A stretch of DNA of 64,000 nucleotides from Lunularia cruciata (lineage: Eukaryota > Streptophyta > Marchantiopsida > Lunulariales > Lunulariaceae). Where the stretch lies: positions 13,645,001 through 13,709,000 of the forward strand of contig OX419758.1 in NCBI GenBank assembly GCA_948567375.1. The letters are read 5' to 3'. A program made the position numbers and the translations under genes. The notes under the pieces are model-generated. The model was not told the DNA's origin and did no database searches. It was given only the letters and a program-made list of their open reading frames with translations. Positions 11,625-23,073 of this stretch are shown piece by piece. The stretch's first letter is position 1. Every line of letters starts with the position of its first letter.

Positions 11625-12610
11625 ATTGCTTTGCCAAGCCAAGGCTCAAAATCCAAGTCAAAGAGTTCAAGTCCATAGCTTGACCTAAAACCTAATGCTT
11701 GGATGCTTCTCAATTTCTATAATAGTAATACTAATAGAATAAAAACCCATCAACTGCTCCCTCTCATTGGTGTTGCACTCCACCAACTGCTATAACTATG
11801 AGTCCCAAACAAGTCCAAGACCTCCCTCTCAAAAAGCATGGCAGCTAGGGAAACTTATCAGTGAGGGTAAAGTGGATTTGGGCTGTCCAACAAAGTTTAC
11901 AAGTGCCATAGATGACCTGTCAACCACTACCACCATTTGAGATTAGTGCACAACATCCAAAATATCATCAACAATAAGATGGTCTAGTTGCTAAATCCCA
12001 GCATAATCACATTCTAGAACCTTTCCAGGAAAGAGGTTTGTCCGCCAAAGACAAAGATGATGAGCCTATGATCCCACTCTGGTTGCATCCAACAACCGGC
12101 CAGTTGCATCCAAGAATGGACTTGATGTGTACTTGCCACCACTAGTTTATAAGAATCACCCATCAAAGGGACTTTCTCCAAAATGTTGACTAAAGAAATG
12201 GACTAATGAAATTAAAGATATTCTAATATACATAACATCTCACAAAACATACCAAAGTAGGGTTCTTATAGGCCCTAATCTTGACCAGCACAAGTATATC
12301 TCTAACATGGCTATCTAGAAATCACCAAATTAATGGGACCATATCTCTCCAAATCATACGCTCCCATCAAGGAAATGTCTACTAGTATGGTCTTTTGGTA
12401 ACCCTGATTGTTGACATCAATAATAACTCAAGATACCAATAGGCCAAGTGTGCCACATGACATAGAGAGACTCACCTAGCAATCTAATCTCTCTCCACAT
12501 ACAAGAGCCTTTGTACTTGTATACTTTCATGTAGTACCATAGCTAGTCCAATGCTAATCCCACCAAACAACTCCAATAAACATACTCCCTTTGCTGGATA
12601 TTACCAAAAA
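11625..12610 (-). pseudogene. C5 cytosine DNA methyltransferase domain in E1 (degenerate)
   Basis: Minus-strand reading between protease and RT shows, in order: motif I at about 12555-12590 (LELFGGISIGL, the SAM-binding loop), an acidic YVERD block, the catalytic Pro-Cys of motif IV at 12305-12310, the motif VI equivalent at about 12171-12186 (LEKVP, Asn of ENV changed to Lys), a W-TNL block near 12030-12060, and motif X at about 11640-11690 (GQAMDLNSLTW). Order is canonical (I-IV-VI-X), not the permuted order of plant DRM enzymes. Stops interrupt it, including one replacing the residue just before Pro-Cys. The same domain sits at the same place in E2, so it belongs to the element family. In the intact ancestor it would transfer methyl groups from SAM to cytosine. 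Confidence 0.8.
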
Positions 12611-13070
12611 AATGAGTTTGGTATCCAAAGAGGATAAGGTAATAGATTCTAGAGGTTCATCCTTGAATTGGTCTTTTAGTGATACAGTGGCTCCTCTCCA
12701 AGCCTATTGCACCAACTGATCTGCATGTTGTTGCAATGCCTCCTCAAAACTCCACAATAGAGCATCCAAGATGGATGGAACAATCCCACATGTACTCTAA
12801 TCCAAGTGATCTCCTCTAGTATTGGGTTATCTTTCTCATGGGTATTCCATTCCAAGAAGTCACCAAGCCAAGTAATGGAACCATTAAAGTCTAAAATTGA
12901 TACCATTGTCCTTGATTGTAGTGAGCCAAGACTACCACTACTAAAGCATAGGGGCAAGTGACCAAACCTATCCCTCACCTAACTGCCAACCTAGCCTATA
13001 GTAAGCTATCTCCTCCTAATTGTCAATATTGAAACCCATGGGGTATAATACTTCTCCACCGACTAACATA

Positions 13071-13340
13071 TCATATGACTCTATTACTATTATAATGGCC
13101 TGAGCTCTCACATAGAGCTATTAGATGGATGATTGGCCTAAATCTGGATAATGAACTCTCCATGTGTGATATAGTGTATAGAACCATCCCTAAAGACATT
13201 TGGATTTGAAATGGACACCTCTCCACATCAGTCGTCCATAGCTCAAGGCTGATAGCTACAATCTTCTCCAACATAAGAGGTTGTGCACTAGAGTCTAATA
13301 AGACCCTCCGTGGTATATAGACCTTCTTCAAAGGTCCCAC
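13071..13340 (-). pseudogene. Retropepsin-like aspartic protease of E1
   Basis: The frame reads RVLLDSSAQP around 13287-13295, equivalent to the VLLDSGAQP active-site loop of Ty3/gypsy proteases and of E2 (DSG at 40572-40580). The glycine after Asp-Ser is Ser here, so the enzyme is probably inactive. It lies between gag and the methyltransferase domain. Confidence 0.7.
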
Positions 13341-13399
13341 AAAATGGAAATTCCCACTCTAGTTGTCTAATAGGACAACTCCAAGTGTGAATTGAGCTT

Positions 13400-15540
13400 G
13401 CTCAAAGGCAAGTCTAACTAGTAACTCCTCCATCCTAGCTACTACTACCTGCCGTAAACCACTTATTGCTAAGCGGATCCCATGCTACTCAACCAAGTTA
13501 GCTCCACTATCAACCATCATTGCTCTAAAGCAAGAACCACATCATCTTTACTCTCACAAAGCATGGCAACCAACCAAAACACTGGAGTTGGATCAACTCC
13601 CAATGTAAACATGTCATTGGCTAAAACAAAAGGAAGGGCATAATAAATTGAGCAACTCCAACATTGTGCTAGAATCAATCTATATAGTAGTAGGTGGTTG
13701 ACTAGAATCTAGTCTATCATGCACTCCATTGCCACCTACTATGCCTACACGAGGACATCTAGGAGTTATGGATGTCATTTGTAGAGAGTGTGAAAGATTG
13801 GAGGAGTCTAACTTGTCTACGAGCATCTCCTCTCTATTGGTCCAACTCCATGGATGCTCCTTTATGATCTAGAATAGTATTGCACTCTTAGTCACTATGA
13901 CAGATGCATCTACTTGTGTTGCTCTACACATAAAGTCCAAGATATCTCTATCACCAACATAAGAGGTGGAAGCCTCAACACCTAAATTTGACCTCCTTTG
14001 AGCTATGGCCATGCTAGCCAATCTTTACTCCAACTACTCAATCCAAGTAGCCATGGCTGTATCAAAAGCAATTATAGGTTTTGTGCCCCTACCAAGTGTG
14101 AGTCCTCTCTCACCATCTCTACCACCTCATCTTCCATGATCTGAAGCTCCTCTACCTGCCATAGTAGCCCTACCACTTCATAACTTTGAGTGAAGGTCAA
14201 AGCATTGGTCAACAATGTGACCAAATTTATGGCAATGGTCACATCATCTCTATAATGATTATGATACACTAGAGATATCATATCCACTAGCATGAGTGCA
14301 ATGTCTCTTGTGATGAGGTCTACCACAAGTCTAACAAGCAACACCACCATTCACTAGCTACTGTTGACCTAAAAATGAAGGTAAGGATCTAGCTACATTA
14401 GGCTCTCCACTTGCTCCATAAAAGTTGGGCTGCCCACTCTACCCTTGGAATCCAACATGGTGTGATGCACTCTACTACACTCTAGAAGAAGCAACAATTA
14501 TGGATAAGGTCTCCCTACCAAATCCAAATATCACCACTCTCTCCTCCACCATGTTTAGCTCAATGAGCTTAGCCAAACTAAAGACCACCGCCAAAGTAAG
14601 TAAGGTATCCTATAACAACATAACATCACATACTCTATGTCACAACTCTCTATCCAAGATACCATACCAAAGTAGGATTGCTTGAGCTTCAATAACTCCT
14701 TGAGTGAAACTGATCAACCATCTCATGCAAGTGTATACCTTGCATATCCTCTCTCTAGTCTAGTGCTTAAACTCATGCGAGCTCCTTAGCTTGTCAATCC
14801 ACACTCCTTGGTAGTTTTGCCTCAAATACTAATAGAACACCACCATGGGATTAAATCTCAATATTGCACCACCTCCTACAATGGTACTTCCACTCATAGT
14901 AGCACCATCTAGTGCACCTCAATTGGATACATCAACACTACTAGAGCTAGAACTTGTAGGTGTTGCCAATCTACCCTTGGAAACCAAGCTTGAAGTGATG
15001 GAGATGTAGTTCATAGACTAGTATTGTCTCCATAGCTTGATCTCTTCCAAGTAAGCTCCCTTGAACTCATGATAGTCATCTATTTGTGGACCCTCCAAGT
15101 GGTAAAATAACCTTTTTCATATCATGGATGGTGAGAACAAAGTTACATTTTGCATCTGCTATAGATCATACCAATTATTGAATTCCTAGATGAAGTCATG
15201 TAACCCAATAGTACCCAATGTATTAGAAGCACTTGGAGCCTTTGGAAACCCTATAAATCTTGTCCATATCCCACAAAAATAGTGTGGACATCCCAAGTGC
15301 ACTCTGAACTAAATCAACTCATGTATCAAACTCCAAATTAGAGTCAATCTCCTCCCTCACTATGACCTAAGATACAAGCTAATATCAAGCACTACTTTGT
15401 ATAAACCCATTGTGTATTGCAGCAATATCTCCCTTGGATCCGCAAAAAACTCTTTATTCTAATGTAGTTCAAACCGCAATTGTAACCACCGCAAGTGCTC
15501 CACCAAGGATCACCACCAACTGAACACCACTCACTAATCT
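13400..15540 (-). pseudogene. Gag region of E1
   Basis: Co-linear with the gag of E2 (40800-42750). Around 14200-14345 the minus strand reads remnants of CCHC zinc knuckles (a C-x2-C-x3-H-x4-C block near 14330 whose Trp codon is now a stop). Upstream, 14640-14830 matches the retrotransposon gag capsid-type region of E2. Broken by many stops; the start codon cannot be placed. Confidence 0.65.
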
Positions 15541-15556
15541 AGCTCTAACTATGACA

Positions 15557-15945
15557 ACTATACTAAAGGAAGGGTGACTTGGAAAAAACCATCACTATAA
15601 AAGACCGTAACCGAGGAGAGAAATAGGAGAATGGAAGCTCACATTGGGACACTTGAATGAGGGAAAAATCCAAATGCCTAGCATGAGCTTTGGCTCTTGT
15701 ATTTATAGGGATCATACAAGGCTCTTGAGAAGCTTCTCAAGAAGCTTCCTTGAGCCCTTTTCTTGGAGTGCAAGCCAAGTTAATTGGGAAGCTTCCTTCT
15801 AGAAGTCGCTTACTTGGCATGCAAGCTAAGCTAGCCGAGAAGCTTCCAAAGAAGCTTCCTAGATACTTCTGGAATATTGTAGACTAATTTGTCTTATTTG
15901 CTACTTCATTAGCCCTACTAACTTTGTTGCTAAACTCCATATTGT
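15557..15945 (-). promoter_or_regulatory. Heat-shock-element-like cluster and TATA-like box upstream of gag in E1
   Basis: Five copies of GAAGCTTC (15729, 15741, 15788, 15839, 15851) and two TTCNNGAA motifs (15797-15804 and 15867-15874) fall within 146 bp. All match nGAAnnTTCn-type heat-shock factor sites. A minus-strand TATA-like CCCTATAAATACA lies near 15700, between the cluster and gag. This block is absent from E2, so it is either an insertion in E1 or a deletion from E2. Confidence 0.5.
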
Positions 15946-15949
15946 TACA

Positions 15950-17636
15950 ATCACAACATGCACTCTCATGGTTTGTAGATCATCACTTCTTACCTCATTG
16001 GAGAGAAGTATAGGTAGTTTGATTATTCATCAACCGGAGCTTCATTACCTAAAGCACAATAAAGCACCAATGCTCTAAAGTAAAGGTAACTCACACAAAC
16101 ATTGATGCACACATATAAAGCAAAGAATGGAGTGGGTCCAGTCACAAGAATTCTAAACAAAAACCCTCCATCTCATAAATCAACACCATACTGATTCTAC
16201 TACCATTTGGCATTTGATATAATAAGAGTGTATATCTACTCCTAAGCTACCAAGATCACCAAAGATAGAATCAAATTGTCTCTCTTAGCCAAAGTTACAT
16301 GTGTATAGGTATCAATCGACCAATCATTGGAACAAAAAGTTAGGGTAGACCAATTGGCTAGGGCACCAATCTATAAACCATAGATTTGGGGTTCAAACCT
16401 TGTTGTGCATAATCTAGAAGGGTGGGCGGGTTTTGGTCATCAAATAATGAATACTACCAAAACTTTATCTAAATTGGCTAGCCTCATGCCAACAAGTTGG
16501 CCCTTGTAGCCCACAACCCTATGCTTCAAAGCCTCTAATGCCAAATGAGACCTTTCTTCTTACTAATTCAAACTCTCTCTAAATTTGGCCAACCTTCAAG
16601 ACTCGAGTGCCAAAATTCAATCAAATGAGGTTTTTTTTCTTGCTAATTCAAACACTCTCCAAATCTGGCAAATCTTCATCAACTCAAGCACTAGCTAGGG
16701 AAATTTGAGCAACCTTGAACTCTGGCCAACCTTTGTCAACTCAATTTTCTAAATCTGGACAACTTCTACCAATCTCACACACCTCCTTTATAGTTGGCTG
16801 ATTCTCAAATCCTCTACTAACTATTAAATCAGGCCAAATTGAGAGGATAGGGATCTCCAAACCCCTAATTTGAGGAGATGGATTCCCAAATTCACCTCTA
16901 ATTTTGCTTCTCAAGTCCAATTTGCAATATTAGAGCCTCTAATTTCACTCTTTTGCCCTCAAATTGACATGCAATAACTTGAAATTGACCTCAATTCTAA
17001 GAAATCTAGGCAGCACTTTTGCACACCATTTACTCCATTGTCAAATCTACATCAACTCAAATAGAGCTTCCACATACAATCTCTCTCAAAGAAATCTAAG
17101 ACCATGATTGAATGTACCTATGATCTATCAAGTTTGGAAATACCACCAATGCCCTCAATCTCTACACCCATTTTCCCCTTGACTCTCACTTCATTGATGT
17201 AATCAATTCACTCTTCCATTAGAATCCCACTCAAATTAGATCTAAAATTGATCCTCTACTCAACAATTTGCCAACAATTGGACATTGATTACAATCAAGC
17301 CACACCTAGTCTAACAAAGAGACTCCAAGTGATGCTCACTAGCCTCGGTACACCATAGCCAAGAACTTGAAAGCTCAAAATCAAAGAAGTGAGTTCTTTA
17401 GTGCTACACTTTGAAATTATACCCCTTTGCTTGACCTAGGTCTCTACCCCTAATGGCACTACTAACTGTGCAAATGGTGCAAGTGATGGTGGGTCCTACC
17501 ATGTGATCAATTGCCCTCACATGAAATGTGGCTGCCATCAAGCAGTCCATGAACAACTACCAAAATAACTATGACTACCAACACTACCACTCTAATGTCT
17601 AGGCAAACTAGCTTTGGCACTACAAATGTTGTGATG
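15950..17636 (-). mobile_element. 5' non-coding block and partial 5' LTR of E1
   Basis: Aligns with 42960-45308 of E2. The part at about 17200-17636 is LTR sequence matching 34090-34537; the LTR's last about 107 bp (element orientation) are missing, as in the E2 5' LTR. Between LTR and gag there are no credible reading frames. A tRNA-like stretch is noted separately. Confidence 0.6.
16344..16415 (+). repeat. tRNA-like (SINE-head-like) segment in E1
   Basis: An A-box-like GGCTAGGGCACC and a B-box-like GGTTCAAACC are spaced as in tRNA-derived SINEs, with a possible ATCTA/TAGAT stem between them. The equivalent in E2 (43367-43436) is closer to tRNA (GCTAGGGCACCAGTCT then GGGTCAAACCC). It is not a functional tRNA: the T-arm stem does not pair well. 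Confidence 0.35.
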
Positions 17637-17849
17637 CCCTACTATGGATGCTCCATTTCCATTACCCAAATATTTCATAAGTTATTGCAAGTTGCATCCA
17701 AACAAGAGTTTGATTTTTTATGACTTAATTTTAACACTAGATGGTCTTTGATTGTTGTCAATCAAGACCTGAATTTGAATTTGTCTATAGAACATTGTGT
17801 GACAAAGGAATTACAAGACAACCCTTATGCAGCCGACCTTCTTTAGGCT

Positions 17850-19423
17850 CAATAAGGAATAACAAGTACAATTCTTACAATGCACGTAGATGTCTTGTGG
17901 GACAAAGTCTACCTTAGGATATTCAACCTTGGAGATAGATCATAGGTTTTTCACCTTAAAGAGCACATCAGACCCCTTAATTTTCACTCTCTACTCTCAC
18001 CAATCCTTATGTTGACTAGGAGACTACATGAAATCCCATAGTGGAATTTCAAGATAGCAGGGATCAACAAGAACATGAAGCCATATAAGGATACATTCAT
18101 ACATTGAGAACCACATTAGGCAAGGCATCTCAGCTTTATAACCCTTAGTGCAGATTGTCACTTTACAAGGAGTGCTCTTATTGCTCTCATCTCCTCCTCT
18201 CATGGCCCAAGTCCAGCTTCTTATTCCATTCTAGTGGTTATCAATTGATTTTGGACTAATGCTAATACCTTGGTCAATCATCCAACCTCCATGTAGTGGA
18301 TTGGGGTCCCTTTTATACTTTGAAGTCAAACCCTAAAATAATGAAATTTTTGCACTTTAGTCCTTCCTTTGCAGCGGCTGTCTCCTTCCAATGCCATTAT
18401 ATTAATGCCAATTTGGCTCCTAATCCTTGATTCTAATTTATATTATTTTACCTAAGTGCACCAATGCATGTAATATCAATAGCTAGATATACCATCTAGA
18501 GTTAAAAATTGGCTTGGTAACATCTGGAAGGATTTTATGTATGATGGGCTAGGTAGATCAGATAGAGGTGTCACCAAAAGAGTACTTCTACTAATAGTGC
18601 AAGAGCTAAAAATAGCTTTAATTTGGAATACCAAAAGCTAAACATATTATCTAGAGGTGGAAATTGGCTTGGTAACAATTGGTATGTTGTTATGCATCAT
18701 AGGCTAGGTAGTTCAGATAGAGGTGTCAACAAAAGAGGACTTCTACTAGTAGGGCAAAAGCCAAAAATAGCCAAGAAACTTCAAAGCCAATTTTGGAGGC
18801 CTAAACAAATGAATTAGGCCTCAAAAATGTGCAGATGCTACCGCCCCCTAGTTGGCTGCCCTCCCCCCTCAAGTTTGTTTTGTCAAGAGCTTTCCAATGG
18901 TATCTCACCCAAGCAATTTGGAGATTCTTACAAGAAGATTTCCTAAAGATTCCTTCCGATCAAAGATAGGTTGACCAACTAGATAGGATCAAAACCTACA
19001 TGTCACTCATGCATGCAACCAATCTAAGAGCAAAGCTTGCTTAAAGGTCACCAATCCATGTATCTGATCCAAGGGTGGAGCCTTCTTCAGAGGATTCCCC
19101 TTTATTATATAATACCATCAAGGTGCTCCTTTGGGGGGCATCGGAAGTTGAGTGTGAAATTGTGTGTTTTTTCTTCTATGTTTTTCTTTAGGTCTCCTTT
19201 CCTTGGAAGATTACAGCACACCACCTTTGCATTGATAGTCTATCTAATTTTATCCTATTATTTACATGCCTATAATGTTCTAGCCTATTCTCTTATTTGG
19301 CCCGTAGGGAGAATCTCGCAATTGGAGTCCTATAGCAATTTCCCCATACCTAAAATCCTATAATACATATCCCATAGCACCAACTTCCCCACATCTATAA
19401 TGACCTTAGCATCCATTTTTGCC
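17850..19423 (-). mobile_element. LTR-like direct repeat E3, left copy (split by an insertion)
   Basis: Sequences 17850-18468 and 19221-19423 match 22228-23073 in order and orientation; 18469-19220 interrupts them. A minus-strand TATA-like TATAAAAG lies near 18315 and recurs in the right copy near 22710, as expected of an LTR promoter on the minus strand. No coding capacity. Confidence 0.5.
18469..19220. mobile_element. Insertion inside the E3 left repeat, with a dimeric module
   Basis: The interrupting segment begins TGTAATATC and ends GCACA, so it could be an LTR-type sequence, but I find no clear target duplication. It contains two tandem copies of an about 155-bp module (18481-18635 and 18636-18790). 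The same module occurs as a dimer on the opposite strand in E2 (about 43885-44180). Confidence 0.4.
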
Positions 19424-22227
19424 CGATCAACATTTATGAAATCCATTAGCACATGAAAAGAAGCAATGGCCATCCAAGTGAGTTTTCTAAAAGATATAAT
19501 ATTGAGATTCATAAAATATTTATCCATAGATTTTATATGAACTCTTGCAAAAAAATTGCATAAGCAAGTTTCAATAATAGCTTTTACAAATTATGGAGGT
19601 ATACCTATGAAATTTTCTTCTTCTACACACTAAATATACCCATTAAAAAAGGAAACATCCATAAAAGGATTTATGGATATCCAAAAGTTGTACGGGTTGT
19701 TTTTGGAATGATTTGGATTGACAGATTTTACGGCCATTGGTTTATAAGGGTCCGTGATATGAATTAATTAGTTGATAAGAGAAAGTAATAACAACTAAGG
19801 AAATGATATATGTCACTATGTGGAGATGGGTAGGCATGATTTGAATTGAAACTTGCCTTGCTTTCTTAGGATATATTAGAAATTGCTAAGTTTCAATTGA
19901 GATTCAAAATTTTAAAATTTTGCCTATGCTAATTTCACAATTGTTTCTCATTAGAGCACGGAGTGCTAATTTCATGAAAAATATTCCACAAAGCACAGAT
20001 CATGTGGGTTATTAGATATGTTGTTCTTGTAGTTAAATTAGGTAGGTTATTTTTTAACTTATTTTTTAAATAAGAGGTGTTTGCTCAGAATTAAAATGCT
20101 TAGGCGCCAAGAGTGATAGTGACATTGATGTGCATGCTAGCCTAGTTAGAAATCTATAAGCACCGAGAGATGTAGTGTTATGATATATCAATGTGAGCTA
20201 GAAATCTATGAAGAATTTAGGTACCAAGAGACATAGAGACTTGATATATTGATGCAAGCAAGAAATCTATGGAAGAAGAATTTAGGCACCAAGAACTATA
20301 GTGATCTCGCATTTGGGGTAGTTGGGGAGAATCATAATTGACCTATGTTGTCTTTGCAATTTTATGTGTGGTAGAAAATATAGAAAGCATCAGTTCCTTG
20401 CTTGCCAAGGCTAACTTTCTATCTCTCGTGATTACCAATTCCATTCTACTAGAATCTCAAGATTTCATTCTCTCCAACCAATTTCCTTCCATCAGAGTCC
20501 AAGGATTCACTCCTTCTCTTATGTCAATTTTTGGATTTTGGGATCTTATGTTTCATTGGAACAACCTATAGAGGAGTGGACCAAGGATGCACTTGGTACA
20601 AGAACCATTTTCCAACCATCATTGCATTCCCAAGGTTGTTATAGTCCTAGGACCCAAGAAAAACTTGGTCAAGGACCATGTATAGAACAAGGCCTTGTTC
20701 AAGAGGAGGATAGTTGATGTTTATCCTCTCAGCCATCCAGATCACAAGAATCCTCCCCGCTTCCAAGTACACCTACCAAAGAGTAACCTTGAACACAAGA
20801 GGGAGGTAGAGAAAAAAAAAGAGGGAAATGAGATGGGGAACAAAAGGGCAAGGATGAGTCATGGAAGCATAGCAAAGTTGGTCATGTGGAGACACCTTCC
20901 TCTTCCATAGCTGCAACTCTCAAGGAGGATTTTCAAATGTAACAAAATTGAAAAGTGAAGAGGTGGAAGCATGAGAAAGGTGTAAGTTAACCAGAATTGA
21001 AGCTCACAAGATGGCAAAAATGGGGAAGTTTTTTGTTAATAAGATGGCAAAAATGGAGAAGGTTCGATTAAATGGGGAAATAGAAAGGAGTTTTCTGAAT
21101 TCAAGGGTGGAGAAAAAGAGGATCAAAGAGAGGCAAAATCCAAGAGGTATCATTCCATGATACTAGAATTGGAAAATCAAGGAAAACATTAGCAAAAATT
21201 AAGAGTATATTGAGTTTATTCTCTAACCCAATGATTACCCTTCCCCTAATCCCTCTCCCAATATAGATTTTTAGTAGATATCATGTAGTGCATAGAAGTG
21301 TCAATTCAAGTGAGAATGATTATTGTTACAATGCAAGTGAGATTGATAGTGCTATCATGCATGTGAGATTGATAAGAGCAGGTGCAAGTGAAATTAATTA
21401 GTGCTAGACCATAGAAGTGGCAAGTGAGAGCGCATGACCATGGATGTATTTCTTGCGTTGAAGTGCAAGTGGCATTCAAGTGACAATTGAAGTAAAGCAA
21501 GTTTGTAAGTTTGTAAGTTTTTGAAAATGTCTTGTTTGCCTACCTATAACTAGAACTTGGAACTTGCTATCCAAGTATGTGATTGAGTGAATTGTGATAA
21601 AGTGATTTATGATTGACTTGTGTTGCAATTGACTTGCACATTTATGATTGACTTTGTTCTTCTCTTTGCTGATGTTATCAAGGTTTTGCCCTTTGGTATT
21701 GGGCCAACATTGCTCAACTCAATTCATTACTGGGGTTCCATGGCAAAGGAGCTCCATTTTTGCCACTAAAATAGAGTTCAATTGGGTGTCACAAGGGTTT
21801 TGAAGTGCTTTTGCTCCTAGTTGTCAAGACATTATCCAAGTTATGCTGGGTTTTGCCAAGTTTTTTCTATGTGTTATTTTGATTTTTCTAGCCTGAGTTT
21901 AGTTAAGTTTATTAAGTTGTACTTGTCCAACCTTGGGATATTATTGCAGTATCGCCATGTTCAATGTTGGGTATCATTGTTCCCAATGCCCAAGTATTGC
22001 CCAGCATTGCCGTCTCAAATCTTGGGTATTATTATCTAATGCTAAGGTATAGCTAGGGTATTTCCATCTAATGCAAAGGTATTGCCATGTTTAATGTGGT
22101 ATTCTTGGTAGGTGTTCTTTTGTTTTCTTAAAGAGATATGTAATGCAAATAAATATACTTAAAGAGACTATAGACTCTAAATTATAAAGAATTACTATAT
22201 TCTAAAATTTAAAGAAGTATTACAAAC
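19424..22227. other. Non-coding DNA between the E3 repeats
   Basis: No recognisable gene or mobile-element protein. It contains the minisatellite at 20097-20313, a stretch at 21290-21500 repeating the motif GCAAGTGAGATTGAT with variations, and another at 21940-22100 repeating a GGGTATTGCC-like motif. It could be the interior of a non-autonomous LTR element bounded by the E3 repeats. Confidence 0.4.
20097..20313. repeat. Degenerate minisatellite, about 60-bp unit, roughly 3.5 copies
   Basis: Successive units begin TTTAGGCACCAAGAG or a variant and run through a GAAATCTATG-type end; unit length drifts between about 58 and 65 bp. It lies in otherwise featureless DNA. Confidence 0.6.
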
Positions 22228-23073
22228 TAAGAAACAAGGTCTACCTTAGGTTACTTAACCTTGGAGATAGCTCATAGGTTTGTTGCCCTTGAGAGACTAT
22301 TTTCCTCCTTGGTTATCACTTTCAACTCATCAATCCCTATGCTGATTGGAGGACTACAGAACATCTGCTAGTGGAACCGTAAGTCAGCAAGGATCAATCA
22401 AAACATCAAGTCATACAAGGTGCACTCATATATTGAGTTGAGTAGTCATCCTTGTAGGACACCAAGAACCACCTTGGAAAATGTACTAAAGCTTTATAAC
22501 CCCTAAGTGCGGGCTGTCACTTTACAATATAGGACCATTCTTGGCTTTGCTTGGCAAGGAGTGCCTTTATTGCTCTCAGCACTTCCTCTTTGTGCCCAAG
22601 TCCTACTCCTTATTCTTTATTAAGCAACTATGGATTGATTCAAGACTCTCATGATTAATGCCAAGCAACCTTCATCAGTCAAGAAACCTTCTTATAATGG
22701 ACTGAGCTGCCTTTTATACTTGGGATCAAACCCTAAAACAAGAAATTTTCCTCCTTTTTAATCCTTCTTTTGTGGTGGCTGTCTACTTCCAATGCTACCC
22801 ATCAATGCAAATTAGCTCCTAATCCTTGATTCTAATCTAGACTATTCTACCTAAGTGCATCAATATGCCACCTTTGCATTTATAGCCTACCTTTCTTTTC
22901 CTACTATTCTACATGGCCAAAGTGTTCTTGTTTGTTCTCCCATTTGTCCCATAAGGAGAATCATGTAATTGAAGCCCCATAGTAGTTTCTCCATAGCCAA
23001 AATCCCATAATATATATTGCGTAACATCAATTTTCCCAAAAAAAAACAATACCCTTAGTACTTATTTTACCCA
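22228..23073 (-). mobile_element. LTR-like direct repeat E3, right copy
   Basis: Matches the left copy (17850-18468 plus 19221-19423) without the interruption. It starts immediately next to the stop codon of the minus-strand coding relic at 23074-27235, as a 3' LTR would. Minus-strand TATA-like TATAAAAG near 22710. Confidence 0.5.

Larger units (their letters stand above)
6465..17636 (-). mobile_element. Element E1: degenerate Ty3/gypsy retrotransposon with methyltransferase domain, 3' half missing
   Basis: Read on the minus strand, from right to left, it holds a 5' non-coding/LTR block (about 15540-17636), gag (about 13400-15540), protease (13071-13340), a C5 methyltransferase domain (about 11625-12610) and RT (10725-11150, continued at 6530-6960). 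RT is split by a 3.7-kb insert at 6975-10720. RNase H, integrase, PHD finger and the 3' LTR are absent: the element stops against GST segment copy 1 near 6465. It is co-linear with E2 (33980-45308) but more decayed, with frequent stops. Boundaries are estimates from comparing the two copies by eye. Confidence 0.8.

Noticed and set aside
11625-12610. A host DRM-type methyltransferase gene fragment captured by chance
   Set aside because: Motif order is canonical rather than the permuted DRM order, and the domain is in the same position in two independent element copies.
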